Source: Lyngbya sp. HA4199-MV5
GTDB taxonomy: Bacteria > Cyanobacteriota > Cyanobacteriia > Leptolyngbyales > Leptolyngbyaceae
DNA length: 64,000 bases
NCBI GenBank assembly: GCA_019359375.1
Contig: JAHHHL010000018.1
Coordinates: 62,001-126,000, forward strand
Direction: 5' to 3'
Below, piece by piece: positions 1-8,624 of the stretch. Below the pieces are notes generated by a model. That model had not been told where the DNA came from. It worked only from the letters and a program-made list of their open reading frames with translations, and ran no database searches. Each line of letters starts with the position of its first letter. Positions within the stretch are counted from its first letter, which is position 1. The position numbers and the translations under genes are program-made.

Positions 1-13
1 AATCTGATGAGTA

Positions 14-87
14 CGGGACTGGCGGGATTCGAACCCTCGACCTACCGCTTAGGAGGCGGTCGCTCTATCCTGCTGAGCTACAGCCCC
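14..87 (-). tRNA. tRNA-Arg (anticodon CCT)
   Basis: Read on the minus strand it folds as a complete cloverleaf. The 7-bp acceptor stem is GGGGCTG with CAGTCCC (one G-U pair), the D arm contains AGCTCAGC, the anticodon stem ACCGC/GCGGT encloses loop CTCCTAA (anticodon CCT), and the T arm contains GGTTCGAATCC. The discriminator base is G. No CCA is encoded. Confidence 0.96.
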
Positions 88-191
88 AAAAACAAGCTGA
101 GTACAGGGTGATTATAGCAAGTCTCGATCGACCCAGTGTCGATCGCGTGCAGCCGCTCTAGACTTCACCCGCGAAAAAGCGTGCAATGAAT

Positions 192-322
192 CTAGGGGCT
201 GTCATCAATTACGACTACACATTGCTTGCAGTAAGGGTTCCAGCCCCTAGCCTAGTGTGTTGGGACGGGCGTGGCACTGCTGATACTGCAAGGTTTCGGA
301 GCTAATTGATGACACGCCCTAG
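192..322 (+). mobile_element. MITE copy 1 (IS5-like ends, CTAG target duplication)
   Basis: A 123-bp element (196-318) is bounded by CTAG on both sides (192-195 and 319-322). Its ends are imperfect inverted repeats: GGGCTGTCATCAATTA on the left against GGCGTGTCATCAATTA as the reverse complement of the right. It has no coding capacity. Three related copies lie in this window at about 15.1, 20.8 and 31.7 kb. A 4-bp YTAR target duplication is typical of one IS5-family subgroup, so a non-autonomous IS5-type derivative is the best reading. It ends 3 bp from the stop codon of the PPC-domain gene. Confidence 0.85.
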
Positions 323-325
323 TGA

Positions 326-775
326 CTACAGGGGCTTTAGCTGCGTTACTTTAAGTTTAAAATTGCCGCCAGCCAGTTCCCCAAAAGCGCGGACACGAAT
401 AAAGTAGGTACCTGTTTTGGTGATGCGGGTAAACAGGAGTGAGTTGGTACTGCCGTCAGGACCATCGTCATTTTCAGCCACCGTAGAACCATCACTGCCA
501 ATGAGAGCCACGATCGAGTCAAAGTTCTCAGAAGTCAGGTCGATCGACAGTTGATCACCTTCTTTAAGCTGCAATACATAATCGCGGGCAAACCCACCCT
601 GACCAGTGGGCAAGTCCTTATCAGTAAGTTTGTCGGTGATTGCCTTACCAGATGTGATGGGAACTGGCTTATAAAAAGCAGTTTGGGCATTCACTGCCAG
701 TGCATTCAACTCCACTGTCACGCATGTCAGCGGCACAACCACAAGACGAAGCCCAACGGTCAACCAATAATTCAT
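326..775 (-). CDS. Secreted protein with PPC (pre-peptidase C-terminal) domain
   Basis: The product has about 149 residues. A hydrophobic N-terminus ending near an AVNAQ site looks like a signal peptide. The remainder matches the bacterial pre-peptidase C-terminal fold: a YVLQLKEGDQLSIDL strand pair, then SFDSIVAL-type and ENDDG motifs, and a final GTYFIRVRAF strand pair. Such domains usually sit on exported enzymes. Here the domain stands alone, so function is unknown beyond likely export. The frame stays open to a TTG at 805, but the ATG at 775 gives a better signal peptide. MITE copy 1 lies immediately downstream. Confidence 0.75.
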   Translation of the reverse strand: MNYWLTVGLRLVVVPLTCVTVELNALAVNAQTAFYKPVPITSGKAITDKLTDKDLPTGQGGFARDYVLQLKEGDQLSIDLTSENFDSIVALIGSDGSTVAENDDGPDGSTNSLLFTRITKTGTYFIRVRAFGELAGGNFKLKVTQLKPL

Positions 776-912
776 GAAGGCGATCGGGTAGGTAGCAAAA
801 TTCAAGCTCGTGAATATTATGGCTCAGGGCTGCTTGAGCAACGCGGATTGTAGAGGGAAGTTTTGGGTGAGGGCAGGAGGTAAAGGGGGCAAGCCTTGAA
901 TGGGTAAAGCCT

Positions 913-1554
913 TTAATCGACGAGCCATTGCCCCAGCAAATAGCCTACAAATACCAGTTGAACCCCTGCAAACAAAATCACGCCTGTGATGAGCCAGTGA
1001 AGTGACACAACCAATTGGGCAATGCGTCTGAGGATACTTTGCCACCGGGAAGCCCTGATGCTAGCGCGCTCCCATTGGTGCCATAGCCAGAAGATCCCCG
1101 TGAAATAGAGAGACAGCAGCACTGCCAGCGTCGGTGTTCTGAACCACCATTCCACAGGATAAAGAACGCTGTAACGAATGCCACCGAGCAACCACAGTGC
1201 GCCGAAAAGCGTCATGCCAATCACCAGCCAGCGGACAGAATGCCTCAGGGATCGCGTTGTGTCCGATCGACGGTCTGCTGGAGTGTTGAACGGCATCTCG
1301 ACCTGGCTCCACTGCCAGAAAAGGAGCGTCAGGCTCACGGCAAGTAAAATTGCCAGCATAGAAGCACCCAAAAGCCAGGTGCTTTCAGCGACACCGCGCC
1401 ATCCTGGTAGCAAGGAACCCGCGTTGGCACTGTCGGGCTGAAAAGTGGGGTTTCGCAACGGCGAAATTTGGTGAACGACCACAGCGCTGGCAGCCGCAAG
1501 AAGAAACAAAAAGCCAACGCTCAAGAGGGTGCGTGGCATGGGTCGCAGCGTCAT
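913..1554 (-). CDS. Multi-pass membrane protein, unknown function
   Basis: The product has 213 residues and four to five predicted membrane helices, at roughly residues 8-28, 57-80, 107-126, 141-157 and 184-208. A short cytoplasmic stretch with several Arg residues lies between the second and third. I recognise no catalytic motif or family. A second Met at codon 6 is an alternative start. It is probably a separate transcription unit from the PPC gene, since about 137 bp separate them. Confidence 0.6.
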   Translation of the reverse strand: MTLRPMPRTLLSVGFLFLLAAASAVVVHQISPLRNPTFQPDSANAGSLLPGWRGVAESTWLLGASMLAILLAVSLTLLFWQWSQVEMPFNTPADRRSDTTRSLRHSVRWLVIGMTLFGALWLLGGIRYSVLYPVEWWFRTPTLAVLLSLYFTGIFWLWHQWERASIRASRWQSILRRIAQLVVSLHWLITGVILFAGVQLVFVGYLLGQWLVD

Positions 1555-1693
1555 TACAGAGTCCTATGAGGGGTACTGATTGGGAGCGATTGCCCTTCAT
1601 CAAGAGACACGGTTTCAGGCAAAACTGTTTCGCTTGCAGACTAAATAGATATCATTTGTGTCCTCAAAGACAAACGCTCAAGGATGAAACCTA

Positions 1694-2269
1694 TCAAGCG
1701 GTCAGAACCCCAGCCAACGTCAGGAGAAACCCAGGTAGGACAGTTTCCCCCGAAAGCGTCGTCGGTTTTACCAAAATCTCTACAGGCTGTTGCGATCGAT
1801 AGATTTCTACCGTTTCTGTTTCTGGATCAAGCAGCCAGCCTAATTGCAACCCATTCTCCACATACTCTCGCATCTTTGCCTGAAGATCCATCAGCTCATC
1901 GCTGGCAGACCGCAACTCAACCACAAAATCAGGACACAGCGGCACATACTTTGTCTGCTGTTCTAGGGTCAAGGTTTGCCAGCGCTCTAGTCGCACCCAT
2001 GCCGCATCAGGAGACCGAATCGCACCATTGGGCAACCGAAAGCCTGTCGAGGAGTCAAAGCCTGCACCTAGACCAGTTTGTTGATTCCAAAACCACAATT
2101 GACCGGACAGGTTTAGATTGCGTTGCCCCGTCTTTCCCCCGGTTAATGCCACGATGACAAGCTCTCCTTTGGCTGTGCGCTCAAATTTCAAGTCCCGATT
2201 GGCTTGGCAGATTTGCTCAAACTGCTCATCGGTGAGGTCTAAGGTGGGGCGTAGGGCTAGAGTAAACAC
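1694..2269 (-). CDS. Uma2 family (DUF820) protein, PD-(D/E)XK-like
   Basis: The product has about 191 residues. Family signatures visible include LDLTDEQFEQIC near the N-terminus, RSPDAAWV, PDFVVELRS and KMREYVENGLQLGWLLDP. The D of SPDAAWV and the E of VVELRS are the usual positions of the restriction-endonuclease-like active site. The family is greatly expanded in cyanobacteria, and its cellular role is not settled. I chose the GTG at 2269 because AGAGG lies 8 nt upstream and the protein then begins like homologues. A GTG at 2305 would add 12 residues. Confidence 0.85.
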   Translation of the reverse strand: MFTLALRPTLDLTDEQFEQICQANRDLKFERTAKGELVIVALTGGKTGQRNLNLSGQLWFWNQQTGLGAGFDSSTGFRLPNGAIRSPDAAWVRLERWQTLTLEQQTKYVPLCPDFVVELRSASDELMDLQAKMREYVENGLQLGWLLDPETETVEIYRSQQPVEILVKPTTLSGETVLPGFLLTLAGVLTA

Positions 2270-2369
2270 GATGGTTGCCTCTAAAGCAAGAATGGTTAAC
2301 TTCACTATAAAAGATGCGGCGATCGGAAAGAGTCACCACCATGTCGCTACGAGATGAGTCATCACCCGT

Positions 2370-2506
2370 TCTCTGTCTCCTGCTGTCTTCTTCTAACAAC
2401 CAAAAACTCTCTTGCCTCCCGCCTTCTGCCTCCTGCCTTTTTCTAACAACCAAAAACTAAAAACCAAAAACTTCCCTGCCCTCTGCCTCCTGCCTTCTTC
2501 TAACGA
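2370..2506. repeat. Heptanucleotide short tandem repeat tract (CTGCCTC/CTGCCTT type)
   Basis: Polypyrimidine heptamers (TCTGCCT, CCTGCCT, CCTGCCC) alternate with CAACCAAAAACT spacers between the Uma2 gene and gatA. The same units recur at many places in the window, so this is one member of a dispersed short-repeat family of the kind known from filamentous cyanobacteria. Confidence 0.85.
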
Positions 2507-2565
2507 TCGCGTTGGCTCTGAACCGTATACTGTAGTTTGCACATTGAGTCAGAACGAGGTCACGC

Positions 2566-4029
2566 ATGGCATCCAGTCGCAGTTCTATCCGCGAATTGCA
2601 CCAGCAACTGATCCGCAAGGAGCGATCGGCGGTTGAAATCACGCAACAGGCGCTCGATCGCATTCAGGCATTGGAGCCAACGCTGCACAGCTTCTTGCAG
2701 GTGACGGCGGATCATGCCTTAGAGCAGGCGCGACGGGTGGATGCCAGGATTGCGGCGGGTGAAGACATTGGGCTGCTGGCGGGAGTACCGATCGGCATTA
2801 AAGACAACCTGTGTACCAAAGGCATTCCCACCACCTGTGCGTCTCGTATTCTAGAAAACTTTGTGCCCCCCTACGAGTCCACCGTGACGCAAAAGCTGGC
2901 GGATGCGGGAGCCGTCACAGTTGGGAAGACAAATCTGGATGAATTTGCGATGGGTGGCTCAACCGAAACTTCTGCCTTTGCGCTGACGACGAATCCGTGG
3001 GATACCTCACGCGTGCCAGGTGGTTCGTCGGGTGGCTCAGCCGCCGCCGTTGCAGCGGGAGAATGTGTCGTTTCGCTCGGCTCCGATACAGGTGGCTCGA
3101 TCCGTCAACCCGCTTCATTCTGCGGCATTGTGGGCATGAAGCCAACCTATGGTCTGGTGTCGCGCTATGGACTGGTTGCCTTCGCCTCCTCGCTGGATCA
3201 AATCGGACCCTTTGCCCGATCAGTGGAAGATGCGGCTATTCTGCTGGGCGCGATCGCGGGTTACGATCCTCAAGATTCCACCAGCCTCAAGGTCGCAATA
3301 CCTGACTACACCCAATATCTCACGCCTGATCTCAAAGGCAAAAAAGTCGGTGTCATTGAGGAAACCTTTGGCGAAGGGCTTGATCCAGCGGTGGAGAAAG
3401 CCGTGCAAGAAGCGATCGACCAGCTCAAAAGCCTCGGAGCTGAAATCCAAGAAATCTCCTGCCCTCGTTTTCGCTACGGCATTGCGGCGTACTACATTAT
3501 TGCGCCCTCCGAAGCCTCGGCAAACCTGGCTCGTTACGATGGTGTGAAGTACGGTGCTCGCATTCCCGATGCCGAAAACCTGATGGATATGTACACGCGC
3601 ACTCGCGCCGAAGGGTTTGGTACCGAAGTCAAACGCCGGATCATGATTGGCACCTATGCGCTCTCGGCGGGCTACTACGATGCATACTACCTCAAAGCGC
3701 AAAAAGTGCGAACGCTGATCAAGCAAGACTTTGAGCAGGCATTTGGGCAGGTAGATGTGTTGGTGAGTCCCACAGCACCGTCAACCGCATTCAAAGCAGG
3801 CGACAAAACAACCGATCCCCTCAGCATGTATCTGATCGACCTGATGACCATTCCCGTAAACCTGGCAGGACTCCCCGGCATCAGCGTTCCCTGTGGGTTT
3901 GATAGTCAAGGCTTGCCGATCGGTCTCCAAATTATTGGCAACGTCCTGCGCGAAGATCAGGTGCTTCAAGTTGCCTATGCCTACGAGCAAGCAACTGAAT
4001 GGCATCAGCAGACTCCGATCGTGACGTGA
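2566..4029 (+). CDS. gatA: Glutamyl-tRNA(Gln)/aspartyl-tRNA(Asn) amidotransferase subunit A
   Basis: GatA is the amidase subunit of GatCAB. It releases ammonia from glutamine so that Glu-tRNA(Gln) can be converted to Gln-tRNA(Gln) in organisms lacking a glutaminyl-tRNA synthetase. The 487 residues match family length. The amidase-signature triad is intact: Lys79 in GIKDN, cis-Ser154 in PGGSSGGS and nucleophile Ser178 in SDTGGS. The ATG at 2566 follows GAGGT at a normal spacing. gatB and gatC are not adjacent, which is common in cyanobacteria. Confidence 0.97.
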   Translation: MASSRSSIRELHQQLIRKERSAVEITQQALDRIQALEPTLHSFLQVTADHALEQARRVDARIAAGEDIGLLAGVPIGIKDNLCTKGIPTTCASRILENFVPPYESTVTQKLADAGAVTVGKTNLDEFAMGGSTETSAFALTTNPWDTSRVPGGSSGGSAAAVAAGECVVSLGSDTGGSIRQPASFCGIVGMKPTYGLVSRYGLVAFASSLDQIGPFARSVEDAAILLGAIAGYDPQDSTSLKVAIPDYTQYLTPDLKGKKVGVIEETFGEGLDPAVEKAVQEAIDQLKSLGAEIQEISCPRFRYGIAAYYIIAPSEASANLARYDGVKYGARIPDAENLMDMYTRTRAEGFGTEVKRRIMIGTYALSAGYYDAYYLKAQKVRTLIKQDFEQAFGQVDVLVSPTAPSTAFKAGDKTTDPLSMYLIDLMTIPVNLAGLPGISVPCGFDSQGLPIGLQIIGNVLREDQVLQVAYAYEQATEWHQQTPIVT

Positions 4030-4124
4030 GACTACTGCCGTTTTACAGTGCCTCAAAGCCTATGAGCGCAAAGCACAAAGAACATAAAGCGTGATCTTGA
4101 TGTCCTTCTGCATTTCAGGGCAGA

Positions 4125-5780
4125 TCAAGAGTCAGGCAACTGATTGAATGGGCGATCGTAAGCGTGACTCTGGTGCCAAGCCTGCAAAGCCAGTTGATGT
4201 ACTGTTTTCCAGGGAAGCTGATGCTCTCTGGCGATGCGCGCGCAGTCTTCATATTCTGGCTGCACGTTGGTTGGCTGGGATTGGATTCGATCGAGCCATG
4301 CCACCTTCACTTGCACCGTGCCATACGCCGTCTGCACCGACTGTATCTCACGCTGTAAGAGGCTCCGTTCCTGCATCGATCGCCGAATACCCAGAGTGGT
4401 CGTTTCCCGAAACAGCACCGCTTCGCACGCTGCTACAGCCTCTGGATGGCACACCACCGTCAGCAAAAATCCTGGGCGTGATTTCTTCATACCGATCGCC
4501 TGCGTAAACACGTCCAGCGCCCCTACCGCGAAGAGCGCCTCATACACATAGCCGATCGCCTGAGGATTGAGGTCGTCGATTTGGGTTTCCAGGAGGGCGA
4601 TCGGTTGGAGGGAGTAGGGAGTAGGGAGTAGGGAGTAGGGAGTAGGAGAGTTTTGAGTTGTTTCTGTCCCTATGTCTCCACGTCTCTGTGTCTCCGTGTC
4701 CCCTCCTGCCTCCCCTGCTCCCCTTGCTTCCCCTGCCCTCTGCCCTCTGCCTTCTACCCTCTGCGCTGCTTCCCCTGCTTCCCTTGCCTCCCTTGCTTCC
4801 CCTACCTTCTGCCCTCTGCCCTCTGCCTCCTGCCCTCTATCCAGTTCCCCAACCCACAGCCGCAAAATATTCGGCAGCGACAGGTTCATCGACCCAGCCC
4901 CTAAGCCTACGCGGAGTAGGGTCATGGGTGGTGGTGCGCCAAAATGCGTGGCTAAGGTCGTTGCGATCGCGGCTCCTGTGGGAGTCACCATTTCGCGATC
5001 GATCCCGTTGCTGTAGATCGGAATCTGGCGTAGCTCAAACAGCTTCAGCACCGCAGGCGCAGGAATGGGCAGACGACCATGAGCGGCTCGCACGGTGCCA
5101 CCGCCTACAGGTAAGGGAGAACAGTAGAGGCGATCAATACCCAGCCAATCCAACCCCAAGCAGGTGCCTACGATATCAACGATCGCATCCGTTGCTCCTA
5201 CTTCATGAAAGTGAACCTCTTCAGGCGGCACCCCATGAATGGCACCTTCTGCTTCTGCTAATTTGCGGAAGACTGCCAAACTCCAGGCTTCAGCGCGTGC
5301 TGGCAATCCTGCCGCGAGAATCAACTGCTCTACTTCAGGAAGGTGGCGTACTAGCTCATGATGCGTATGGTCGATCGTGGCAGCAGTCGAATGATGGTGA
5401 TGGCTATGGCTATGACTATGGCTATGGCTGGATGAATGCGATGATGTCTTGCTCGTTTCAGTCATCGCAACCGCTTCTGTAGCAGAATGGGAATGGTGAT
5501 GACTGACGTGAGGCTCTGTCTGCGGATGGGCGATCGCGTCTGTTTCATCGCGCACACTTGCATTCACAGCTTTCTCTAAAAGTAAATCCACATGCACTTT
5601 TGTCGCCTGCTGACCATTACGCAACACCCGCTCTGCCCATAATTTGTACTCATTCTCAATCCCAAGCTGGCTGAGCGTGTCAAGCAAATATTCCAGCGGC
5701 ACACCTGCATCCACGAGTGCTCCCAGGCACATATCGCCTGCAATGCCAGTCGGACAGTCTAAGTAGGCAATTTTAGTCAT
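4125..5780 (-). CDS. larC: LarC-type nickel insertion protein with repeat-derived insert
   Basis: LarC inserts nickel into the pyridinium-dithiocarboxylate mononucleotide cofactor used by LarA-type enzymes. The N-terminus ([17 protein letters not shown]), [25 protein letters not shown] and [11 protein letters not shown] are family signatures. The 551 residues exceed the usual roughly 400-430 for two visible reasons. A His-rich loop at about residues 85-142 has alternating Ser-His runs and could hold metal. A low-complexity Gly/Glu/Arg-rich insert at about 311-394 is encoded by tandem heptamers. The frame is open throughout. No larA, larB or larE is visible nearby, so the client enzyme is unknown. 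Confidence 0.92.
   Translation of the reverse strand: MTKIAYLDCPTGIAGDMCLGALVDAGVPLEYLLDTLSQLGIENEYKLWAERVLRNGQQATKVHVDLLLEKAVNASVRDETDAIAHPQTEPHVSHHHSHSATEAVAMTETSKTSSHSSSHSHSHSHSHHHHSTAATIDHTHHELVRHLPEVEQLILAAGLPARAEAWSLAVFRKLAEAEGAIHGVPPEEVHFHEVGATDAIVDIVGTCLGLDWLGIDRLYCSPLPVGGGTVRAAHGRLPIPAPAVLKLFELRQIPIYSNGIDREMVTPTGAAIATTLATHFGAPPPMTLLRVGLGAGSMNLSLPNILRLWVGELDRGQEAEGRGQKVGEAREAREAGEAAQRVEGRGQRAGEARGAGEAGGDTETQRRGDIGTETTQNSPTPYSLLPTPYSLQPIALLETQIDDLNPQAIGYVYEALFAVGALDVFTQAIGMKKSRPGFLLTVVCHPEAVAACEAVLFRETTTLGIRRSMQERSLLQREIQSVQTAYGTVQVKVAWLDRIQSQPTNVQPEYEDCARIAREHQLPWKTVHQLALQAWHQSHAYDRPFNQLPDS
4602..4850. repeat. Short tandem repeats inside the larC reading frame
   Basis: At least five GGAGTAG heptamers (about 4612-4645) are followed by polypyrimidine runs of CCTCTGC, CCCCTGC and CTTCCCC type up to about 4850. 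The tract separates the conserved [11 protein letters not shown] block from the conserved [13 protein letters not shown] block of LarC. It is read through without a stop. Elsewhere in the window these repeats are intergenic. Confidence 0.9.
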
Positions 5781-5784
5781 TGAT

Positions 5785-6008
5785 TCAGAAACAGTTGTTA
5801 GTTGTTGGTTGTTGGTTGTTAGAGAACAGGGAGTAGGGAGTGGGGAGTTAACCCAGTTGTTAGTTGTTGGTTGTTAGCGCATGAGGTGTTCCTGACTCCT
5901 TCTAAAAACTAGAAACTAAAAACCAAAAACTCCTTTGCCTTCATCCCTCATCCCTTTTGTCTAGCAGTCAGCTTTTTAGCCTTCATCCTTTAGCCTTTAG
6001 CCTTCCCC
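5785..6008. repeat. Dispersed short repeats between larC and the YciO-type gene
   Basis: The divergent intergenic region holds repeated GTTGTTAGTTGTTGGTT units, GGGAGTA/GGGAGTG heptamers and CCTTTAGCCTTCATCC units. Because the two genes are divergent, both promoters must lie within or beside this repeat tract. I see no clear promoter motif. Confidence 0.75.
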
Positions 6009-6012
6009 CTCC

Positions 6013-6678
6013 ATGTCTACCCTGTTTACGCTCCATCCTGATAATCCACAAACGCGGAGTCTTGATCAAATTGTCGCTGCCTTGAAGAATGGGGCAGTTA
6101 TGCTCTATCCGACCGACACGGTTTATGCGATCGGCTGTGATCTTAATTCTAAGAGTGCTATTCAGCGAGTGCGGCAGATTAAGCAGTTGTCTAATGACAA
6201 ACCGCTGACGTTTCTTTGCCCTTCCCTCTCTGATATTGCTCAATATGCGGTGGTGAGCGATTCGGCATATCGCATGATGCGACGGCTCATTCCCGGTCCT
6301 TACACATTTTTGCTGCCCACAACCAAGCTAGTGCCCAAACTGGTGATGAATCCCAAACGCAAAACAACCGGGATTCGGGTGCCGGATCATACGCTTTGCT
6401 TAGCGTTAACGAATGCGCTGGGCAATCCTATTATTTCGACCTCTGCCCATTTGCTGGAGGAAGGTGCCGCGAGCAAGACCGCTAAAACCGCACCAGAGAT
6501 TTCGCGCTTTGAGCTGTTTGACAATCTGGAAAAATTAGTGGATGTCATTATCGATAGCGGCACAGAACCGGGCTACCAGATGTCAACCATTTTGGATTTG
6601 ACGACAGAGGAACCGATGCTTGTGCGTCGCGGTCTAGGATGGGAAGCAGCGGCAGCGTGGGCAGTCGAAGCTGGCTGA
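6013..6678 (+). CDS. L-threonylcarbamoyladenylate synthase family (YciO/Sua5/YrdC)
   Basis: The product has 221 residues with one YrdC domain. Recognisable motifs are LYPTDTVYAIGCDL (the KRP/TDT nucleotide-binding start), RIKQLSNDKPLTFLC, RLIPGPYTFLL, GIRVPDH and PIISTSAH. The length without a C-terminal Sua5 domain and the KQLSNDKPLTFLC form resemble YciO, so it may be a paralogue rather than the essential TsaC. The family makes threonylcarbamoyl-AMP for t6A37 in ANN-decoding tRNAs. ATG 6013 is the only reasonable start. Confidence 0.88.
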   Translation: MSTLFTLHPDNPQTRSLDQIVAALKNGAVMLYPTDTVYAIGCDLNSKSAIQRVRQIKQLSNDKPLTFLCPSLSDIAQYAVVSDSAYRMMRRLIPGPYTFLLPTTKLVPKLVMNPKRKTTGIRVPDHTLCLALTNALGNPIISTSAHLLEEGAASKTAKTAPEISRFELFDNLEKLVDVIIDSGTEPGYQMSTILDLTTEEPMLVRRGLGWEAAAAWAVEAG

Positions 6679-7027
6679 ACCAACTTACCGAACTGTCCAC
6701 TCAGAGTGGCAGATTGGGATGAGGTTTTAATGTGAACGATCGCACGTATCGAACCATTACCCGCTGATGGGTGTAGGCTAAATCAAGAACAGTCGATGGT
6801 ACGTTACTTGCGGTGTAGCATCCAAGCGTTTGACTAACCACCTGAGAAAGTGACATACCTTGACCCGCCCCGACCCGTAGCGGCTCATTTTCTATGTGTA
6901 GATGGAAGTGCTGAAGTGAAAGGAATGAATTTTAAGGGTTGAGTGTTGCCTTGACGGACTCAACTCAAAACTCAAAACTTCTCGTTCGCCTGATCTACTG
7001 TTCTCGTCCCTGTGCACTACCAGAGCC
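6679..7027. other. Intergenic region upstream of hetZ
   Basis: About 350 bp contain no gene I can support. There is no tandem repeat tract, no GTAN8TAC NtcA box that I could find, and no clear terminator for the upstream gene. The stretch presumably carries the hetZ promoter. Confidence 0.5.
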
Positions 7028-8308
7028 ATGAACTTCGACTCAACTTCTTCCCGCCCCCCAGCGGCAGCTTCGGCAAACGTAGCTCCCACAGATGCCGTTG
7101 CGACCACCGCTCAACAGCCTGATCTTCAAAATGAACTCGACCATGACCCGATGGTGGCAACTGCCAAGAATGCCGCCGATTTCTTAGAGATTTCAGCCCT
7201 GGCGCAAATCCTGTCACGGGAACTGCGTGCGGAGGTCAGCACGGCTACTGGCAACATTGACCGATTGGCAACCCGTATTGCTACAGAAGTTGACCGGATT
7301 TGTCACAAAAGCGGACGGATTCAAACCTCTGGACGGGTGCGATCGTGGCAACTCTCCCTTGCCCGCCACCGTCTGCAAAAGTGCCTGAACTATTACCAGC
7401 TTGGCTCTCGTCGAGGACGGGTGGAACTGCACAGCACCCTGGGTTCGATGATTTATCGCCACATCGCGCCCAGCCGGATGCAGCTTGGGTTTCAGGCACG
7501 CTATAGCCTGGTAGAAGATTTTTTACAGGGGTTTTATACCGAGTCACTGAAAGCTTTTCGGCGGGAAAACGACCTACCAGAAGATTACCAGCCCCGCACG
7601 CGGCTGGAGTTAGCCGAATACATGGCGTTTACCGAGCAGTACGCCAAGCGCCGGATTTCTCTACCCAACGGCAATAGTCAGCAATTGGTGGTGCTACGCG
7701 CTCAGCGGTTTGGGCAACGTCAGCCGCTAGAAATGTCGATCGACATTGAGCAGGCGTTAGAGTCACCCAAAGGTGAGGATGCTGAAACCAATAATCGTTC
7801 TCCTTTGGCTCATCAGTTACGCGAGCGCATGGTGGCTGATGCCGTGGATGCACCCTCTGAAGCGGTATTGCGCGATCGGGTCATTGTCGAACTCATGCAG
7901 TATCTCGAAGCGCAGGGACAAACTGACTGCGTAAACTACCTCACGCTTAAACTGCAAGACCTTTCGGCACCCGAAATTGATGACGTGTTGGGCTTATCGG
8001 CGCGTGAGCGCGACTACTTGCAACAACGCTTCAAGTATCACGTCGAAAAATTTACCCTCTCCCAAAACTGGAAGCTGGTACACCAATGGCTGGGTGCTGA
8101 CATTGACCAAAACCTGGGGCTATCGACTCAACACTGGCAGCGGTTCTTGAGCCAACTCTCGCCCGAACAGCAACAGCTATTGACCCTGAAGCAAGCACAG
8201 ACTACCGATCAAGACATTGTGAAGCAACTGAAATGGACACCCAAGCAACTGCAAAAACGCTGGGGGCAGCTATTGGAACTCGCACGACAGACGCGGAATC
8301 AGAATTAG
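7028..8308 (+). CDS. hetZ: HetZ heterocyst differentiation protein homologue
   Basis: The product has 426 residues. From memory of the family it matches HetZ along its length, including the central block RSWQLSLARHRLQKCLNYY, LGSRRGRVELHSTLGSM, FLQGFYTESLKAFRRENDLP and LAEYMAFTEQYAKRRI. The C-terminal half, with LSARERDYLQQRFKYHVEKF, looks like a helix-turn-helix or sigma region 4-like fold. In Anabaena HetZ is an early DNA-binding regulator of heterocyst differentiation acting with HetR. Homologues also occur in filamentous strains without heterocysts. The first roughly 50 residues are Ala/Thr-rich and divergent. No patU gene is adjacent. Confidence 0.85.
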   Translation: MNFDSTSSRPPAAASANVAPTDAVATTAQQPDLQNELDHDPMVATAKNAADFLEISALAQILSRELRAEVSTATGNIDRLATRIATEVDRICHKSGRIQTSGRVRSWQLSLARHRLQKCLNYYQLGSRRGRVELHSTLGSMIYRHIAPSRMQLGFQARYSLVEDFLQGFYTESLKAFRRENDLPEDYQPRTRLELAEYMAFTEQYAKRRISLPNGNSQQLVVLRAQRFGQRQPLEMSIDIEQALESPKGEDAETNNRSPLAHQLRERMVADAVDAPSEAVLRDRVIVELMQYLEAQGQTDCVNYLTLKLQDLSAPEIDDVLGLSARERDYLQQRFKYHVEKFTLSQNWKLVHQWLGADIDQNLGLSTQHWQRFLSQLSPEQQQLLTLKQAQTTDQDIVKQLKWTPKQLQKRWGQLLELARQTRNQN

Positions 8309-8510
8309 GAGGCAGAAGGCAGAGGGCAGAAGGCAGAAGGCAGAGGGCAGAGGGCAGTTGTTGGTTTTTAGTTTTTAGAAGGAGTCAGGAGTCAGACTTC
8401 AGTTTTCAGTCTCCAGTCGTCAGTTTTCAGTCATGCCGCGCTCATCCACTGGTGACTGTTTCACTGTTCACTGGTGACTGTTCAAACCTTTTACCCTTTA
8501 GCCTTTATCC
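8309..8510. repeat. Heptamer repeats (GGCAGAR) and CAGT-rich repeats after hetZ
   Basis: Immediately after the hetZ stop there are about seven GGCAGAA/GGCAGAG heptamers, then GTTGTTGGTTTTTAG, then CAGTTTTCAGTC- and CACTGGTGACTGTTC-type units, each at least twice. The rest of the gap up to 8624 holds nothing else I recognise. Confidence 0.85.
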
Positions 8511-8624
8511 CTCTCTCCAGCCTGAGCGATGCAAAATTTTATCCTCTTAGAGTTTGGAAAGGGATAAAAGCAGTGGTCTAGTCTGCATAATACGGATATT
8601 GCCGATCGCGTTTGGCGTACTTCC

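Noticed and set aside
6679-7027. NtcA box upstream of hetZ
   Set aside because: No GTA-N8-TAC was found on either strand in this stretch.
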